64,000 bases of DNA, taken from assembly GCA_015680865.1 (NCBI GenBank), contig JADAKE010000008.1, positions 62,001-126,000 of the forward strand, read 5' to 3'. The DNA comes from Enterococcus lacertideformus (GTDB lineage Bacteria; Bacillota; Bacilli; Lactobacillales; Enterococcaceae). Positions 21,525-32,009 of the stretch are shown one piece after another. Each line of letters starts with the position of its first letter. Positions within the stretch are counted from its first letter, which is position 1. A program made the translations under genes and the position numbers. The notes beneath the pieces are model-generated. The model saw nothing but the letters and a program-made list of their open reading frames with translations. It did not search any database and was not told where the DNA came from.

Positions 21525-23047
21525 ATGATGGAAGACTTTTTAGATTTAGCTTATCAAAAACGGTTTCGTATCATAAAAATAATTTTTAATGCAAAAGGAC
21601 ACCAAATTCATCAAAAAAAATTGATTCAAAAACTTGATATTAGCTTACCGACTCTTACCCACAAGCTCACACTTATTCAAGAGGATCTAGTTACTTTCGC
21701 GTGTCAAGATCAGTTGGTGATTCATTTTGACTCTACAGAAAAAAACTACTTTCTTAAGTTAAAGACAGATTTTTCACTCGACCTTTTGCTTCTCTATTAT
21801 TTAGAAGATTCACTTAAATTTCAATTGGTACAGGCGATGATGACAGATTCTCTATTAAGTGTCAACTCGATCAGCTCCACTTGGTTCACCACACCTTCTT
21901 CACTTCGTCGTGAAATCCATTCGTTGCGAAAGTTACTGCTGCCTTGGCAGCTTAAAATCAAAACAACGCATACAAAAATCCGTTTAGTCGGTGAAGAATC
22001 AGTGATTCGTTTATTTTATGCTTTTTTCTTTTTGCATTCCTATGGTGCTTATAAGTGGATCTTTCGCACAATCACTTATCGCGAAATCACTCGTCTATTA
22101 CAACTCGTTCCAGATGAGATTTTAGAAAAAAATCCATAGAAAAAAATTTTTTACTTCATTACTACTTTGCTGTCTCTATTATTCGAATGAAAAAACAGCT
22201 TTACTTTGAAGAAAACTTTTTTACATTGCCACTTTATAAACCAGATAGCTATCAAGTTATCAAACAATCCCAAAATTTTGGCTATCAATTACAAAAACTT
22301 GTGCCTAATCTGGCTAAAAAAGCCAAACAAAAAAATATTCACGCACTATTTAGTAATATTTTAGCCTTAAATGATTTGGAGTAACGAGATTTTCCTGCGA
22401 GATTTTTCTTATTGAACACTGATTTGCAGGAAAAACATTTCCTGAAGTGCATTCTCGAGATACACGATTATTTTAGTTGTAACTTCAAAGGCAATAAAGG
22501 TGTCTTGTTAGCTAAGCTTTGCAGTATCCACTATCGAATCATTTTATATGGCAGTTTATTATTAGAAGAAGTCAACATGTGGACAAATCATCATACGAAG
22601 CTCTCCATACATAACCAAGAAAAACTTGACTTCGTCTTCCAACATCTAGAAACTTTCATTTTTAATGATCCGATATATGTATGGCTCTCTCGTTATAAGC
22701 CATTTTTGTATCGCCAGTATGCACAGTTGTTTGATCAACACTTACTATCTATTAAGCCGCCGCCTGTAGTAAACATTGGTCTTTATTCTAAGTTTTCCAC
22801 TACTGGTTTAAAAAACTACTTGAATTCCATATTTTCTCAACACTTACAAATAAATTTTACAGACAGCAGCTCAAAACAAACAGACGTAGTCATTAGTGAA
22901 ATCATTCTCTCTAAAGAAGTCTTAGAAAACTTAGGGATCGCTTGTAAAATCATCTACATCCAAATTCCTATATCTGAGATAGCTTATCAGGAACTAAAAA
23001 ATACACTCACACACATAAGTAAAGAAAAAATGAGTATACATAACTAG
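21525..23047 (+). pseudogene. Mga/AtxA-like regulator, multiple breaks
   Basis: A protein of about 500 residues reading LDLAYQKRFRIIKII, KLDISLPTLTHKLTLI (HTH) and later PRD-like helical segments, ending in an EIIB-like domain (PPPVVNIGLYSKFSTTGL). Near 22133 one frame change leads to IHRKKFFTSLLL, a second by 22165 to FAVSIIRMKKQLYFEENF, and TAA 22382-22384 interrupts the last part in frame. GGAGG precedes the start. Such PRD-containing virulence regulators respond to PTS phosphorylation, and this one lies next to PTS genes. The combination of indels and a stop argues for true decay. Confidence 0.75.
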
Positions 23048-23186
23048 AGACAAAATATGGTTAAATAAATGTAGACGATGACATAATAAAAATTGAAATG
23101 ATAAACTACTATTTTTATAAAGAAAACAACACCTACTTTGCTCCATAAATTTCAACTAAGTTTCTCTTTTTATAACAAATAAAAAA

Positions 23187-23224
23187 CGAGAAACGAAGGT
23201 TTTAAACCTAACTTTCGTTTCTCG
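23187..23224 (-). terminator. Terminator of the EIICBA operon
   Basis: Arms CGAGAAACGAAGG (23187-23199) and CTTTCGTTTCTCG (23212-23224) with an A6 run at 23181-23186 that is a T run on the minus strand. The loop is short and the plus side is also T-rich, so it may work both ways. Confidence 0.8.
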
Positions 23225-23278
23225 ATTTATTTTTCTACTTATTCTAAAGCTTCTAGGAAAGCATTTCTATTATAATTA

Positions 23279-25291
23279 TTATGCGTGATTCGTTACTTTT
23301 CCGATAGGCTCATTTGCTTGAACATCACGGCTCGTATCAATAGCTAATTGTTTTACCTTATCACCATTTGTAAAGACAACGATCATATCTGATTTTTTCC
23401 CTGAAGTTTGAAGTGACTCAAGATCCACAAGAGCAATCAGTTGTCCACGTCCTACACGTTGTCCCTCTTCAATATATAGAGTAAACGGTTCTCCTTTAAG
23501 ATCCACTGTATTGATTCCCATATGAAGTAACACTTCAATCCCTGAATCCGTTTGAATTCCTACCGCATGTTTCGTTGGGAAGATATTAACAATCGTGCCT
23601 GAGATTGGTGAAAAGACTTCCCCAGTTGTTGGTAAAATCGCATACCCATCCCCCATCATTTTTTCAGAAAAGACGTCATCTGACACTTCTGTAATGGAGA
23701 TCAATCGACCATTTGCTACTGCAAAGACTTCTTGAGTCATCGGACCTTCTACAATTGTTTCGGTCTTTCTCGTCTTTCCACTTGACTGCTGTACAGATGA
23801 GATAGTATTGACTACACCTCCACCATGTAATTTTGCCATTTCATCCGCTACAAATTGTACTTCCGTGCCAACGATAACTTGGATATTCGTACCATCAATG
23901 ACTTTTACTCCTGGAACTCCAGTCGCTTTGATTTTGCCTTGGTCAACCATGCCGGTATCTTTCACTTGTAAGCGAAGGCGAGTTGTACAATTGTCAATTG
24001 CTATAACATTATTTGCTCCACCTAATCCGGCATAGATTTGGTTTGCTAACGTAGCAAATTTATCGTCGCCAGTTGCGATATCTGGTGTCTCTTAACCTGT
24101 ACCTTCTTCGCGTCCTGGTGTCATCAAATTAAATTTTTGAATCGCAAAGCGGAAGCCAAAGTAATAGATAGCTGCAAAAAACACGCCTTGCACGATCAAC
24201 ATCAATGGTTGATTAGCAACTGGATTTTTCAAAGATAAGAAGTAATCTACAAACCCGGCACTGAATGCAAATCCGGCTGTCCAATGGAAGAAAGCACTCA
24301 CTGCTAATGACAAACCTGTAAACACTGCGTGAACCACATATAGTGGCCAGGCAACGAACATAAATGAAAATTCAAGTGGCTCAGTCACACCAGTGAAGAA
24401 AGAAGCAAATGCAGCAGCGACCATCAAGGAAGCAGTTACTTTTTTCTTTTCAGGTCGTGCACATTGATAAATAGCGAATGCACCAGCTGGTAGCCCAAAC
24501 ATCATAACAGGGAAGAAACCAGCTTGGTACATTCCTGTTTGTCCGATGATTGCGGTGCCATTGTCCAGCGCTTGTTGTCCAGCTAAGAAATTACCAATGT
24601 CGTTGATTCCTGCCACATCAAACCAAAAGACAGAGTTCAATGCGTGATGCAACCCTGTTGGGATCAATAGACGATTGAAAAATCCGTATAATCCAGCGCC
24701 AACAAAGCCTAAACCAGAAATCATTTTCCCAAATGAAACAAGTACGTCGTATACACTAGGCCAAATAAATAATAAAATAACAGAAATAACTAACATACCT
24801 AGAGCTGACATAATAATTGGTACTAGACGTTTTCCACTAAAGAAAGACAACGCCATTGGTAATTTTACATTGCTGAAACGATTATACATCGCTGCTGCTG
24901 TAAGACCTGCGATAATCCCAACAAATACGTTATTTCCCATACTGTTGAAGGCAGGGCTTACATCTGTTAAATCTTTTAATCCTAATAAACTTTGAACAGA
25001 TGTTGGATCTAAAACAGTTTGTGGTACTAAATAAGCAACCAACCCAGCTAACGCAGCTAACGCAGCTGATCCATCTTTGTCCTTAGACATTCCTAATGCT
25101 AGACCGACAGCAAATAATAAGGCCAAATGATTTAAAATCGCAAGTCCTGAATTCATCAAGAATGTTGTAGCTGCATTACTGACCCACATACCGACAATCC
25201 AGTTTGCAATACCAACTAATAAAGAAGCAGCTGGTAGAACCGCAACCGGAAACATCAATGAGCGTCCCATACGTTGCATGTATGCTTTCAT
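23279..25291 (-). pseudogene. PTS EIICBA (NagE/PtsG type), interrupted by a stop between C and B domains
   Basis: One 670-codon gene. EIIC, 1-400: MKAYMQRMGRSLMFPVAVLPAAS, GLHHALNSVFW, GVTEPLEF. TAA 24092-24094 then cuts the C-B linker. In the same frame follow EIIB with phosphocysteine CTTRLRL, and EIIA with HLH-type FPTKHAV and LLHMGINTV (active His). The domain order and the EIIC signatures fit a GlcNAc or glucose transporter; the NagE-like reading is inference. A truncated antiterminator gene lies upstream. Loss of EIIB-EIIA translation would disable phosphorylation, unless another EIIBA reaches EIIC. Confidence 0.88.
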
Positions 25292-25302
25292 TTTTATTCC
25301 CC

Positions 25303-25989
25303 CTAGTTTTTCTTATATTCAATTGCCCCTCGCAAGCGTTCAATGTGTATGGCCAAATATCCTAATTCTTCACTTGTGATCGACATTTGATATTGTTTGA
25401 TCAATAAAACACGGATTTCTTTTGCAATTTTATAGCTTTCCGGATACTTCCGTTTCACCATTTCCACGATTTCTGAATCTAGAACTGCATATTGTTGGGC
25501 ATTCGTTCGTTGTAATAGTAAGCGTAAATGATTGGCCAAACGTGAATAATTCAGTGCCATCATTTCAGAATGTAAATCAATTACTAGTTCACGTTCGATC
25601 AACTGAATAACGTCTGATATGATTGTGACTTCCCGAATACTACGATGATTGCTTGTTTGACCACGTCGTGCACTGTGGATATGGATTGCGATATATCCAG
25701 CTTCATCATACGTATAAGGTACCTCTAGTTCTTTCGTCAAATACTCTACTGCCCATTGCGCAATACTAAACTCTTCACTGTACAAAACTTCAATCTCCCG
25801 CAATAGTTTGTTTCGAACAAAGATATCATTTTTCACATTTTCTGCTGCAAATGCAATATGATCAGACAGTCCAATCAACAAGTGTTCATTCAGTTTTTCC
25901 ATTAAAACGGTTTCTGCATAATCAATAATATGTGCCGCTGCAAATAAAAAGCACTCATCAATTTGATTCAAAATCTTTTTGATTTTCAT
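25303..25989 (-). CDS. BglG/LicT-family antiterminator lacking the RNA-binding CAT domain
   Basis: 228 residues. It begins MKIKKILN, exactly the first strand of the RNA-binding CAT domain of LicT/GlcT relatives, and then runs at once into PRD1 (ECFLFAAAHIIDYAET, with SDHIAFA) followed by PRD2 (YPESYKIAKEIR, LGYLAIHIERLRG). Normal proteins are about 275-285 residues with a 55-residue CAT domain between these points. So an in-frame deletion has removed nearly all of the RNA-binding part. The PRD histidines are kept. It lies upstream of the EIICBA gene and behind a leader with a terminator. Confidence 0.85.
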   Translation of the reverse strand: MKIKKILNQIDECFLFAAAHIIDYAETVLMEKLNEHLLIGLSDHIAFAAENVKNDIFVRNKLLREIEVLYSEEFSIAQWAVEYLTKELEVPYTYDEAGYIAIHIHSARRGQTSNHRSIREVTIISDVIQLIERELVIDLHSEMMALNYSRLANHLRLLLQRTNAQQYAVLDSEIVEMVKRKYPESYKIAKEIRVLLIKQYQMSITSEELGYLAIHIERLRGAIEYKKN

Positions 25990-26062
25990 GCGCGCATTCC
26001 TTTTTGTGAATTTTCTGTTTTTCTGTGATTCGATTCATACTCTCTTGTTTGGCCTACAAAAA

Positions 26063-26122
26063 ATAGGCATGAAAATCCCCTAAAAAAGTTTACAACTTTC
26101 TTTCCGAGACTTTCCATGCCTA
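26063..26122 (-). terminator. Leader terminator of the antiterminator/EIICBA operon
   Basis: Minus strand: TAGGCATGGAAA (around 26111-26122) pairs with TTTTCATGCCTA (26063-26074), followed by a T6 run. It lies 75 bases upstream of the antiterminator ATG, the usual place for a RAT-controlled terminator. I could not identify a confident RAT motif. Confidence 0.8.
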
Positions 26123-26152
26123 GTATGATCTAGTCACATGAAACAAAAATAT

Positions 26153-26166
26153 TGTTAACGATATCA
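26153..26166. promoter_or_regulatory. Catabolite-responsive element (cre) candidate
   Basis: TGTTAACGATATCA; read on the other strand TGATATCGTTAACA it fits TGWAANCGNTNWCA except one position. It lies just upstream of the leader terminator of the PTS operon, so CcpA control is likely (inference). Confidence 0.6.
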
Positions 26167-26833
26167 TTCTATCTACGCTCACCTACTTTGTCAATGTTTT
26201 TTTTTAATATTTCACCAAATTGCATTTATATTGATAAAAAAGGGTTTTTCATATGAAAAAAAATTAAAAACATGGAAAAATATATAACCAAAGTTATTTA
26301 AAGCTTATCTATTTCGTCAAATGGTTATTTTTTCTTATACTTGAAAGAACCAAGTTCATTATAAAATAGCATTTCTACATGTGAAAAATAAACAATAAAA
26401 GAGGAGTAAATCTTCTTTATCTGTGGACAGAATAGCTCTTATAAAAAAATGATAACGTCCTTACTTTGTATGACTAAGGCTATACATCACTTTCTATAAA
26501 AAATATACTTCTTTTTATTTTCCGATCATAAGCTACATAAAAAATTTTCTTAACAAAAAACGAAAAAAGTAAGTATTAAAGAACAAATAACCTGTCTCAA
26601 CCATAAAACAGCTAATAATGCTTTTTATGCAAAAAAAGATGTTTAGCTGATAAAGAATTAATTAAGTTAGATTACTTCTTAAATAAACAATCTCCAGGTA
26701 AACCCAAGATAAGGAGTGAATCTAGTAATAATGACCATAATTAAACAAACTTAAAGAAAAACCGGAGCCTAGTTTAATATGTGAATGATGGCTAAAATCG
26801 TTCTATAACCTTATTTTCATATACTAATAAGGA
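26167..26833. other. AT-rich region without recognisable gene
   Basis: About 670 bases. Stop codons are frequent in all frames. No tRNA, no long repeat and no convincing hairpin was found. AAGGAG-like motifs occur at 26709 and 26828 (the latter precedes the small ORF below). Confidence 0.4.
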
Positions 26834-27088
26834 GTGGAAGAAAATTATAGATGTGGACGCTATTTTTTTGTTTTTTTATTACTAGAACTGAAAGAATACT
26901 GTGATGAAGTAGCACAGAAGGCAGATAAAAATCATATACGAGTAAGTATAAATGAGATTTATCCAACCAATCATGTGGTTACTTTGGGAGTAAATGAAGA
27001 AACAGATATCGTACCTGACATCACTTGCTGGGACTTTGAAGGATTTAAAAAAACAATTGATGATCAATACTTGTGTAGAAATAAATAA
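26834..27088 (+). CDS. Small protein of unknown function (possible fragment)
   Basis: 84 residues from a GTG start. The last 65, including CDEVAQKADKNHIRVSINEI and DIVPDITCWDFEGFKK, look like a real soluble protein; the first 20 (a run of Phe/Leu) do not fit. AAGGAG lies just upstream of a nearby ATG in another frame, so a frameshift near 26875 is possible. I do not recognise a family. Confidence 0.3.
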   Translation: MEENYRCGRYFFVFLLLELKEYCDEVAQKADKNHIRVSINEIYPTNHVVTLGVNEETDIVPDITCWDFEGFKKTIDDQYLCRNK

Positions 27089-27358
27089 ACTTGTTGGGGA
27101 CAATCCAACTGTTCTTCCCTCAATATAGTGACAACTCTAGCCATTGTGATTATTGTATCCCCCTTCAACGGACTGAAAAAAACTAATTTATGTTTTAGTA
27201 CAGAAATCAATTTTTCTATATAATAACTGGTACTTACATTGAAAGAATGAAAGTCGCCTGGGCTTTTTTTACTTAAATTTATATACTCTATAATAAAAAA
27301 TCCACGCGTATATCATGAAACAATCATTCCCTACTACATTATCCATTAAAATCAAAAG

Positions 27359-28844
27359 TCAATTAAATGACAGGAGAAACTTCGGAAATGTTACTTTGTC
27401 TTTTTGCTTTTTTTTTTCTAGAACGATTTGTTTGATTTGCGTAATCAATTCTTGCCAATTATAGTTATGTGGCATTCGTTGCCACAAGATATGCGTACAT
27501 TGAAGATTGCCTAAATGAAAGTCAGAGATGTAGACGTCCGTTTTAGAAGAAATAACTTTTTCGATGACTATTTTTCCAGACAATGAGTAGCGCAAATGTG
27601 CTGAGATAAATTCTTCGTATGCCTTTCCACAAGAGAAATCCAATGTGATATAAATGGCTTCTTCAATTTCTTCTAAAGGAAAGTTTTTGATTAATTCCAT
27701 CATATAACAGATATACAGATCCGCTTTTTCCTCCTCATTCAGTAAAACTAAACGGTCAATTCTTGTAATTGTTTCGTTTACTTTCTGATCAAATAAAGGA
27801 TACTCTTCTTTTAAAAATTGAAAATTACGGGCGTTCTTAAAACGGTGGTGGATGTCAGGCATCAATAATAATCGTTCATGAATAGGCTGGACACCTTTTA
27901 GTAAATCCTTAAGTAGACTAATCCAAAGTGGTAATATCTGCAATATCTTTAACCATCCTTAGGTAATAACGATCAAATAAAAACAAGGTCGGTTTTAACT
28001 CAGAAAAATCGACATATGACTTTTTACGAATGATTCGGTTGATGTATAAATAGACATATAATGCTGTTGCTTCACTTAATGCAACTGTATCTGAAATTTG
28101 ATATTCAGCTTTCAATTTCCCTGCTAATTGTTGAATCAATGGAGCTGATAAATCAATATTGATTGGCATATCGTTTGAATTGAAATAAGCTTTTTTCTGA
28201 ATACGAAGTGCATTAACAGAAAGAAACAAGGATAGCTTATAGCGTAAACTATCTCGTATCCTGATTTTAAAAAATTGTTCAATCCAAAATACTAGTTGAT
28301 CACTTTTTGTTTTTTGTTGTTCAGTAAATGGGTGCCCAATCCCATTTAAATCGTGGATAATAGAATAGCCTACCGAACGGATCTTCCATTCATTTCCGAC
28401 TATTTTATTCTTTTTAATAAGTAGCGGTTCTTTTGCTAATAATTGATTGATTCGTTTTTTATAGATGTATAAAGTAGAATTTGAAATGTAATGTTCTGTA
28501 GTAAATTTATTGATCGGTTTATTTGAAAACAGTAGGAAAATGAGTAGCTGATAAATCAGTGAGCTATCTAAATATTGTTGCCGTAACCTAAGAATATCCT
28601 CGTCGCTTACAAAAGTGTCTACTTGAATAACCCCTCTTTTAAAATTAAAAATGTTGTTTAAACATAATTTTTGTTGTAAATCTATTTTCAACTCATGAAT
28701 TAATTTTCCTAATTTAAATTTAGATATGGCTGTTTTTTGAGATAAAAACGTGATTTCTACTTTTTCACCAAGTCTTGTTTGGATAAGTTCTAGAAGTTCT
28801 ATTTTCATTCTTGAGTTTTCATCTAGCAACTGAACGATAGCCAT
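27359..28844 (-). pseudogene. Second Mga-like regulator, frameshifted
   Basis: Reads from ATG 28844 for 308 residues and then, after a one-base shift near 27930, for a further 190 (LPLWISLLKDLLKGVQPIHE to the end). Together about 500 residues, the Mga length. N-terminal HTH-like TAISKFKLGKLIHELKIDL, second winged-helix YISNSTLYIYKKRINQLL, then a PRD-like helical part, and a final domain FSCGKAYEEF..KTDVYISDFHLG. Related in build to the plus-strand regulator at 21.5 kb, and also broken. Regulated target unknown. Confidence 0.7.
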
Positions 28845-29407
28845 TTCTTCCTTCCTTTCATTGACCGTTTCTAACGGCTGACTGAGTAGCTAGAAATGTT
28901 TTAATTACTCAGTTTTTTTTACTCTTGGATACCATTTTGGTCATTTACATCCATGGATCCATCAATTCTTTCTTACCATTTTGAAATAAAAACTTGAATA
29001 TATAATTAGGATAGAGCGTTTTTTATTGAATAAACACCAAAAATTTATGTTTTTTTCTAATTTTTTCATTTTTAAAATCAAAAATAATAGTATTATGAAA
29101 GTTTATTTATTTATAAACGTAAATAAAAAGTAATATAATTGCTATAAAGAGTATTTTCTTCCATTCTTCCTTTATAAAATAAGTCATTTAATAAAATAAA
29201 TAACATATCGTTTATTTATAGATAAAAGGATTATCTACACTTAATAAAAAAGCAGCGCTCCCCTGCATTAGATATTAGGGTATCGCTACTTAAATAAACG
29301 TTATTTTTTTGATTTTTATATTTCTGCCATGGAACAATATCACAGTCAATAAAAAAAAGCTGTCACAACAAAAATAAACCTTGATGACAGCTTTTATTTA
29401 TAATGAT
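28845..29407. other. AT-rich intergenic region
   Basis: About 560 bases upstream of the Mga-like gene and downstream of the tRNA gene. No gene seen. Imperfect hairpins CCGTTTCTAACGG (28865-28877) and the TGTCATC/GATGACA type pair (29354-29395, AGCTGTCA...TGACAGCT), the latter with T run on the minus strand side and lying downstream of the tRNA, so it is a likely terminator. Confidence 0.5.
29350..29396 (-). terminator. Terminator downstream of tRNA-Thr
   Basis: AAAAAAGCTGTCA (29345-29357) and TGATGACAGCTTTTA (29381-29397) form an 8-10 bp stem; on the minus strand AAGCTGTCATCAAGG... ends in a T6 run, directly after the tRNA gene. Confidence 0.75.
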
Positions 29408-29480
29408 TGCCAGCTGCAGGGATCGAACCTGTGACCTACGCGTTACGAGTGCGTTGCTCTACCAACTGAGCTAAGCTGGC
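29408..29480 (-). tRNA. tRNA-Thr (anticodon CGT)
   Basis: 73 bases, minus strand. GCCAGCT acceptor arm pairs with AGCTGGC; D-arm TAGCTCAGTTGGTAGAGCA; anticodon loop CTCGTAA (anticodon CGT, reads ACG); T-arm CAGGTTCGATCCCTG. The bottom anticodon-stem pair is A-C, which I take as tolerated. The CCA end is not encoded apart from a final A. Confidence 0.93.
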
Positions 29481-29598
29481 GTTTCCATATAAATTATATA
29501 CGTAATTGAAAAAATTGTAAAGCCAGAATTGTAAATTTCGATTTATTTCATGCATTTTTTCATAAAACATAGTATAATTATTATGAAAGGCAGGTTTT

Positions 29599-29841
29599 AT
29601 GAAAATGGCAACGTTTGGAAAATTTGATACAACTATTGTACCATCGGAATTTGGGGAAAAATTTACGATCAATACACACGTGACATTTATGCTTCATGGA
29701 ACACCGCAAACTGGAACAATTTCAAAACAACTGAAAAATTCTGCAGTTATAGAAATTGACAAGACAGATGAGAATGCCACTTTAATGACGCAAAGCAAAG
29801 GTGTAATTATCATCAATTACAAGGCATTGAAAAAAATTTAA
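29599..29841 (+). CDS. Small DUF2187-like protein
   Basis: 80 residues from ATG 29599, GGCAGG 5-10 bases before. Short beta-rich protein with KVTF-type patch NTHVTFMLHGTPQTGTISKQLKNSAVIEID, which resembles the KOW-like DUF2187 family found widely in Bacilli with no defined role. TATAAT sits at 29573-29578. A hairpin terminator follows directly. Intact. Confidence 0.75.
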   Translation: MKMATFGKFDTTIVPSEFGEKFTINTHVTFMLHGTPQTGTISKQLKNSAVIEIDKTDENATLMTQSKGVIIINYKALKKI

Positions 29842-29843
29842 CA

Positions 29844-29876
29844 CCGACCATCTCTGCGTTCTGGTATGGTTTTTTT
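29844..29876 (+). terminator. Terminator after the DUF2187-like gene
   Basis: ACCAT...ATGGT stem enclosing a paired CAGAACGCAGAGA-type loop, followed by T7. Confidence 0.7.
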
Positions 29877-30139
29877 GTAAAAACTTTTCTTCCTTTAAAG
29901 GAAGGATACTTGATAGATTTACTTTCTACATCATAAGAACTTATATCAATAGCAATTAATACAAACGCTCGTTTCTTATAGATATGCCACTCAAATAAGA
30001 AACAATAAACAATGGGCTCAAGTTCTTCTTTCCTCTTTTTGTTCCTTTCTTTAACTTATCCTATGTAATGATGCATGTTTATTTTCTTACCTCAATATTT
30101 TGTATCTATCTATTTTGTTATAGTATTTTAGTCACAAAT

Positions 30140-30178
30140 AAAAACCCCCTTAGCAGAAATTAACTTCTACTAAAGGGG
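30140..30178 (-). terminator. Terminator downstream of upp
   Basis: CCCCTTAGCAGAA and TTCTACTAAAGGGG form a long imperfect stem; minus strand continues GGGTTTTTA. It lies 130 bases after the upp stop; the region 29877-30307 otherwise contains no gene. Confidence 0.7.
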
Positions 30179-30307
30179 CTAATAATAATGATAGAGCTAG
30201 GTAAAAGTACCGATGTTCAATCTTTATTGAAAAAGTTATTTTTGAAAAAAACAGTTTATTGGTTGTGTATTTTCTCAATAAAAAAGGTTCTTCCTTTTCC
30301 TACCATT

Positions 30308-30937
30308 TTATTTCGTACCAAATAGACGGTCGCCTGCATCTCCTAGACCAGGAACAATATAGCCATGTTCATTTAATTTCTCATCTAATGATGCAGTATA
30401 AATGTCGATATCTGGGTGAGCTTCTTGTAAAGCTTTCACACCTTCTGGTGTTGCCACTAGACAAACAAATTTGATATTTGAGGCACCACGTTCTTTTAAT
30501 GCGTCAATGGCCATGATAGCAGAACCACCGGTTGCTAGCATTGGATCAACAACGAATAACTGTCGTGCATCAATATCCTCTGGTAATTTTACAAAATATT
30601 CATGAGGTTCAAGGGTTGCTTCATCACGGTATAAACCGATACGCCCTACTTTAGCCGCAGGGATTAACTCTAAAATGCCATCAACCATACCAATACCTGC
30701 ACGTAAAATAGGAATAATAGCTACTTTTTTCCCAGATAACGTTTTTTGTGTAGTTTCAGTAATTGGTGTTTCAATGATGATATCTTCTAATGGCATATCA
30801 CGTGATACTTCGTATGCCATTAACATAGCAATCTCGTCGACAACCTCACGGAAAACTTTTGTTCCACAATCTTTATCTCGAATGATAGTTAATTTGTGTT
30901 GGATCAATGGATGGTCAATCACTTGAAATTTGCCCAT
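30308..30937 (-). CDS. upp: Uracil phosphoribosyltransferase
   Basis: 209 residues from ATG 30937 ([23 protein letters not shown] upstream). Converts uracil and PRPP to UMP in pyrimidine salvage. The PRPP loop [13 protein letters not shown] and the uracil-binding C-terminal [17 protein letters not shown] are present. Standard length. Located after glyA in enterococcal chromosomes (with atp genes usually following); here a decayed esterase lies between glyA and upp. Intact. Confidence 0.96.
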   Translation of the reverse strand: MGKFQVIDHPLIQHKLTIIRDKDCGTKVFREVVDEIAMLMAYEVSRDMPLEDIIIETPITETTQKTLSGKKVAIIPILRAGIGMVDGILELIPAAKVGRIGLYRDEATLEPHEYFVKLPEDIDARQLFVVDPMLATGGSAIMAIDALKERGASNIKFVCLVATPEGVKALQEAHPDIDIYTASLDEKLNEHGYIVPGLGDAGDRLFGTK

Positions 30938-31065
30938 TTTTCTGGTCTCCTTTGTTCTGTCGTTTCTTTTTAATTGTAAAACAAAAAGAAGTGATTGACT
31001 AGTCAAACCCATAACTTTTCACAAGAAAATGAAGCAAATAAAAAAGCAATGATAAAAAAACAGCA

Positions 31066-31111
31066 AAAAATAACAAAAACATTTTTTTAATTGGTTGTTT
31101 TTGTTATTTTT
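31066..31111 (-). terminator. Terminator of the esterase transcript
   Basis: AAAAATAACAAAAAC (31066-31080) and GTTTTTGTTATTTTT (31097-31111) are perfect 15-base arms, T-rich on the minus side. Lies between upp and the esterase pseudogene. Confidence 0.7.
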
Positions 31112-31152
31112 ACTATTTTTCATTTATTAAAATATGTCAGTAGTCAGAAGCT

Positions 31153-32009
31153 TTACTCTTCTTTTAACCATTGCGTAGATAGAAGCATAGCCGCACGTGT
31201 TGCTTTTGTTTTATCCATAGAATTTACCATGACAAAATCATGAATAATTCCTTGAAAGCGTACTTGAGTAACTTCAACTCCAGCTTCTCTAAGCTTCCTT
31301 GCATAAGCTTCTCCTTCATCACGTAATACATCTGCTTCACCAGTTAAAATCATTGCTGGAGGTAGATCTTTCAGCTCTTCAATAGTAGCACGTAATGGTG
31401 AAGCAGTAATTTTTTCACGTTCCTTTTCATCTGTTGTATATTGATCCCAGAACCACTTCATGCCTTCTTTCGTTAAAAAATAATTTTCTTCAAATTGATT
31501 ATAGGAATCCGTCTCAAAGTTAGCATCTGTCACCGGATAGTACAACAATTGTTTTTTTATCGACAATCCTTGACGTTGTTTAGTCAAAATTGTCATAACC
31601 GTAGCCATATTTCCACCGACTGAATCTCCTGCTACTGTTAAATTAGCTAGGTCCGGCTGTATTCTGGGAAAACCACGACCGAATTTGTTCGAACTGCTAA
31701 TTCACGAATCAATTTATCATGTGTCTGTGCGCTACCAAATACCCAGCCAGCGCCATGAATATAGAAAATTACTGGCAATTTTTCCACATTTTCTGCCGGT
31801 CGGATAAAACGAACATTGAGTTTTCCCCAGTCATTGGTATCAATTGTTAAATCCTAGATATCTACTGGTAATTTTTCAATTGGCAAACTTTGGACTTTTT
31901 CGAGTAATGCTCGTCCTTCTTCTGGTGGTAATTCGTAAATTCGGGGATGAGGTGCATTTGCATCGCTAAACTCAATTGCTTCTTTTTCTAATGAAATTCG
32001 TTCAGTCAT
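31153..32009 (-). pseudogene. Acetyl-esterase/HSL-family alpha/beta hydrolase, stop and internal deletion
   Basis: ATG 32009 has GGAGGAATC upstream. The N-terminal part runs to PVDI, then TAG 31854-31856, then in frame DLTIDTNDWGKL, oxyanion-hole motif YIHGAGWVFG and FPEYS. A deletion of about 45 residues with a frame change follows, after which the nucleophile elbow GDSVGGN (AGDSVGGNMATVM) and the catalytic Asp/His region (TGEADVLRDEGE, GIIHDF) run normally to the end. So one nonsense mutation plus one deletion. Family hydrolyses short acyl esters. Confidence 0.85.

Noticed and set aside
26882..27103. Minus-strand frame over the small ORF at 26.8 kb
   Set aside because: Antisense shadow with low-complexity hydrophobic end and no ribosome site.
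29436..29672. Minus-strand frame across the tRNA gene
   Set aside because: Translation of tRNA (AQLVEQRTRN-like) is a common false call; overlaps the DUF2187-like gene antisense.
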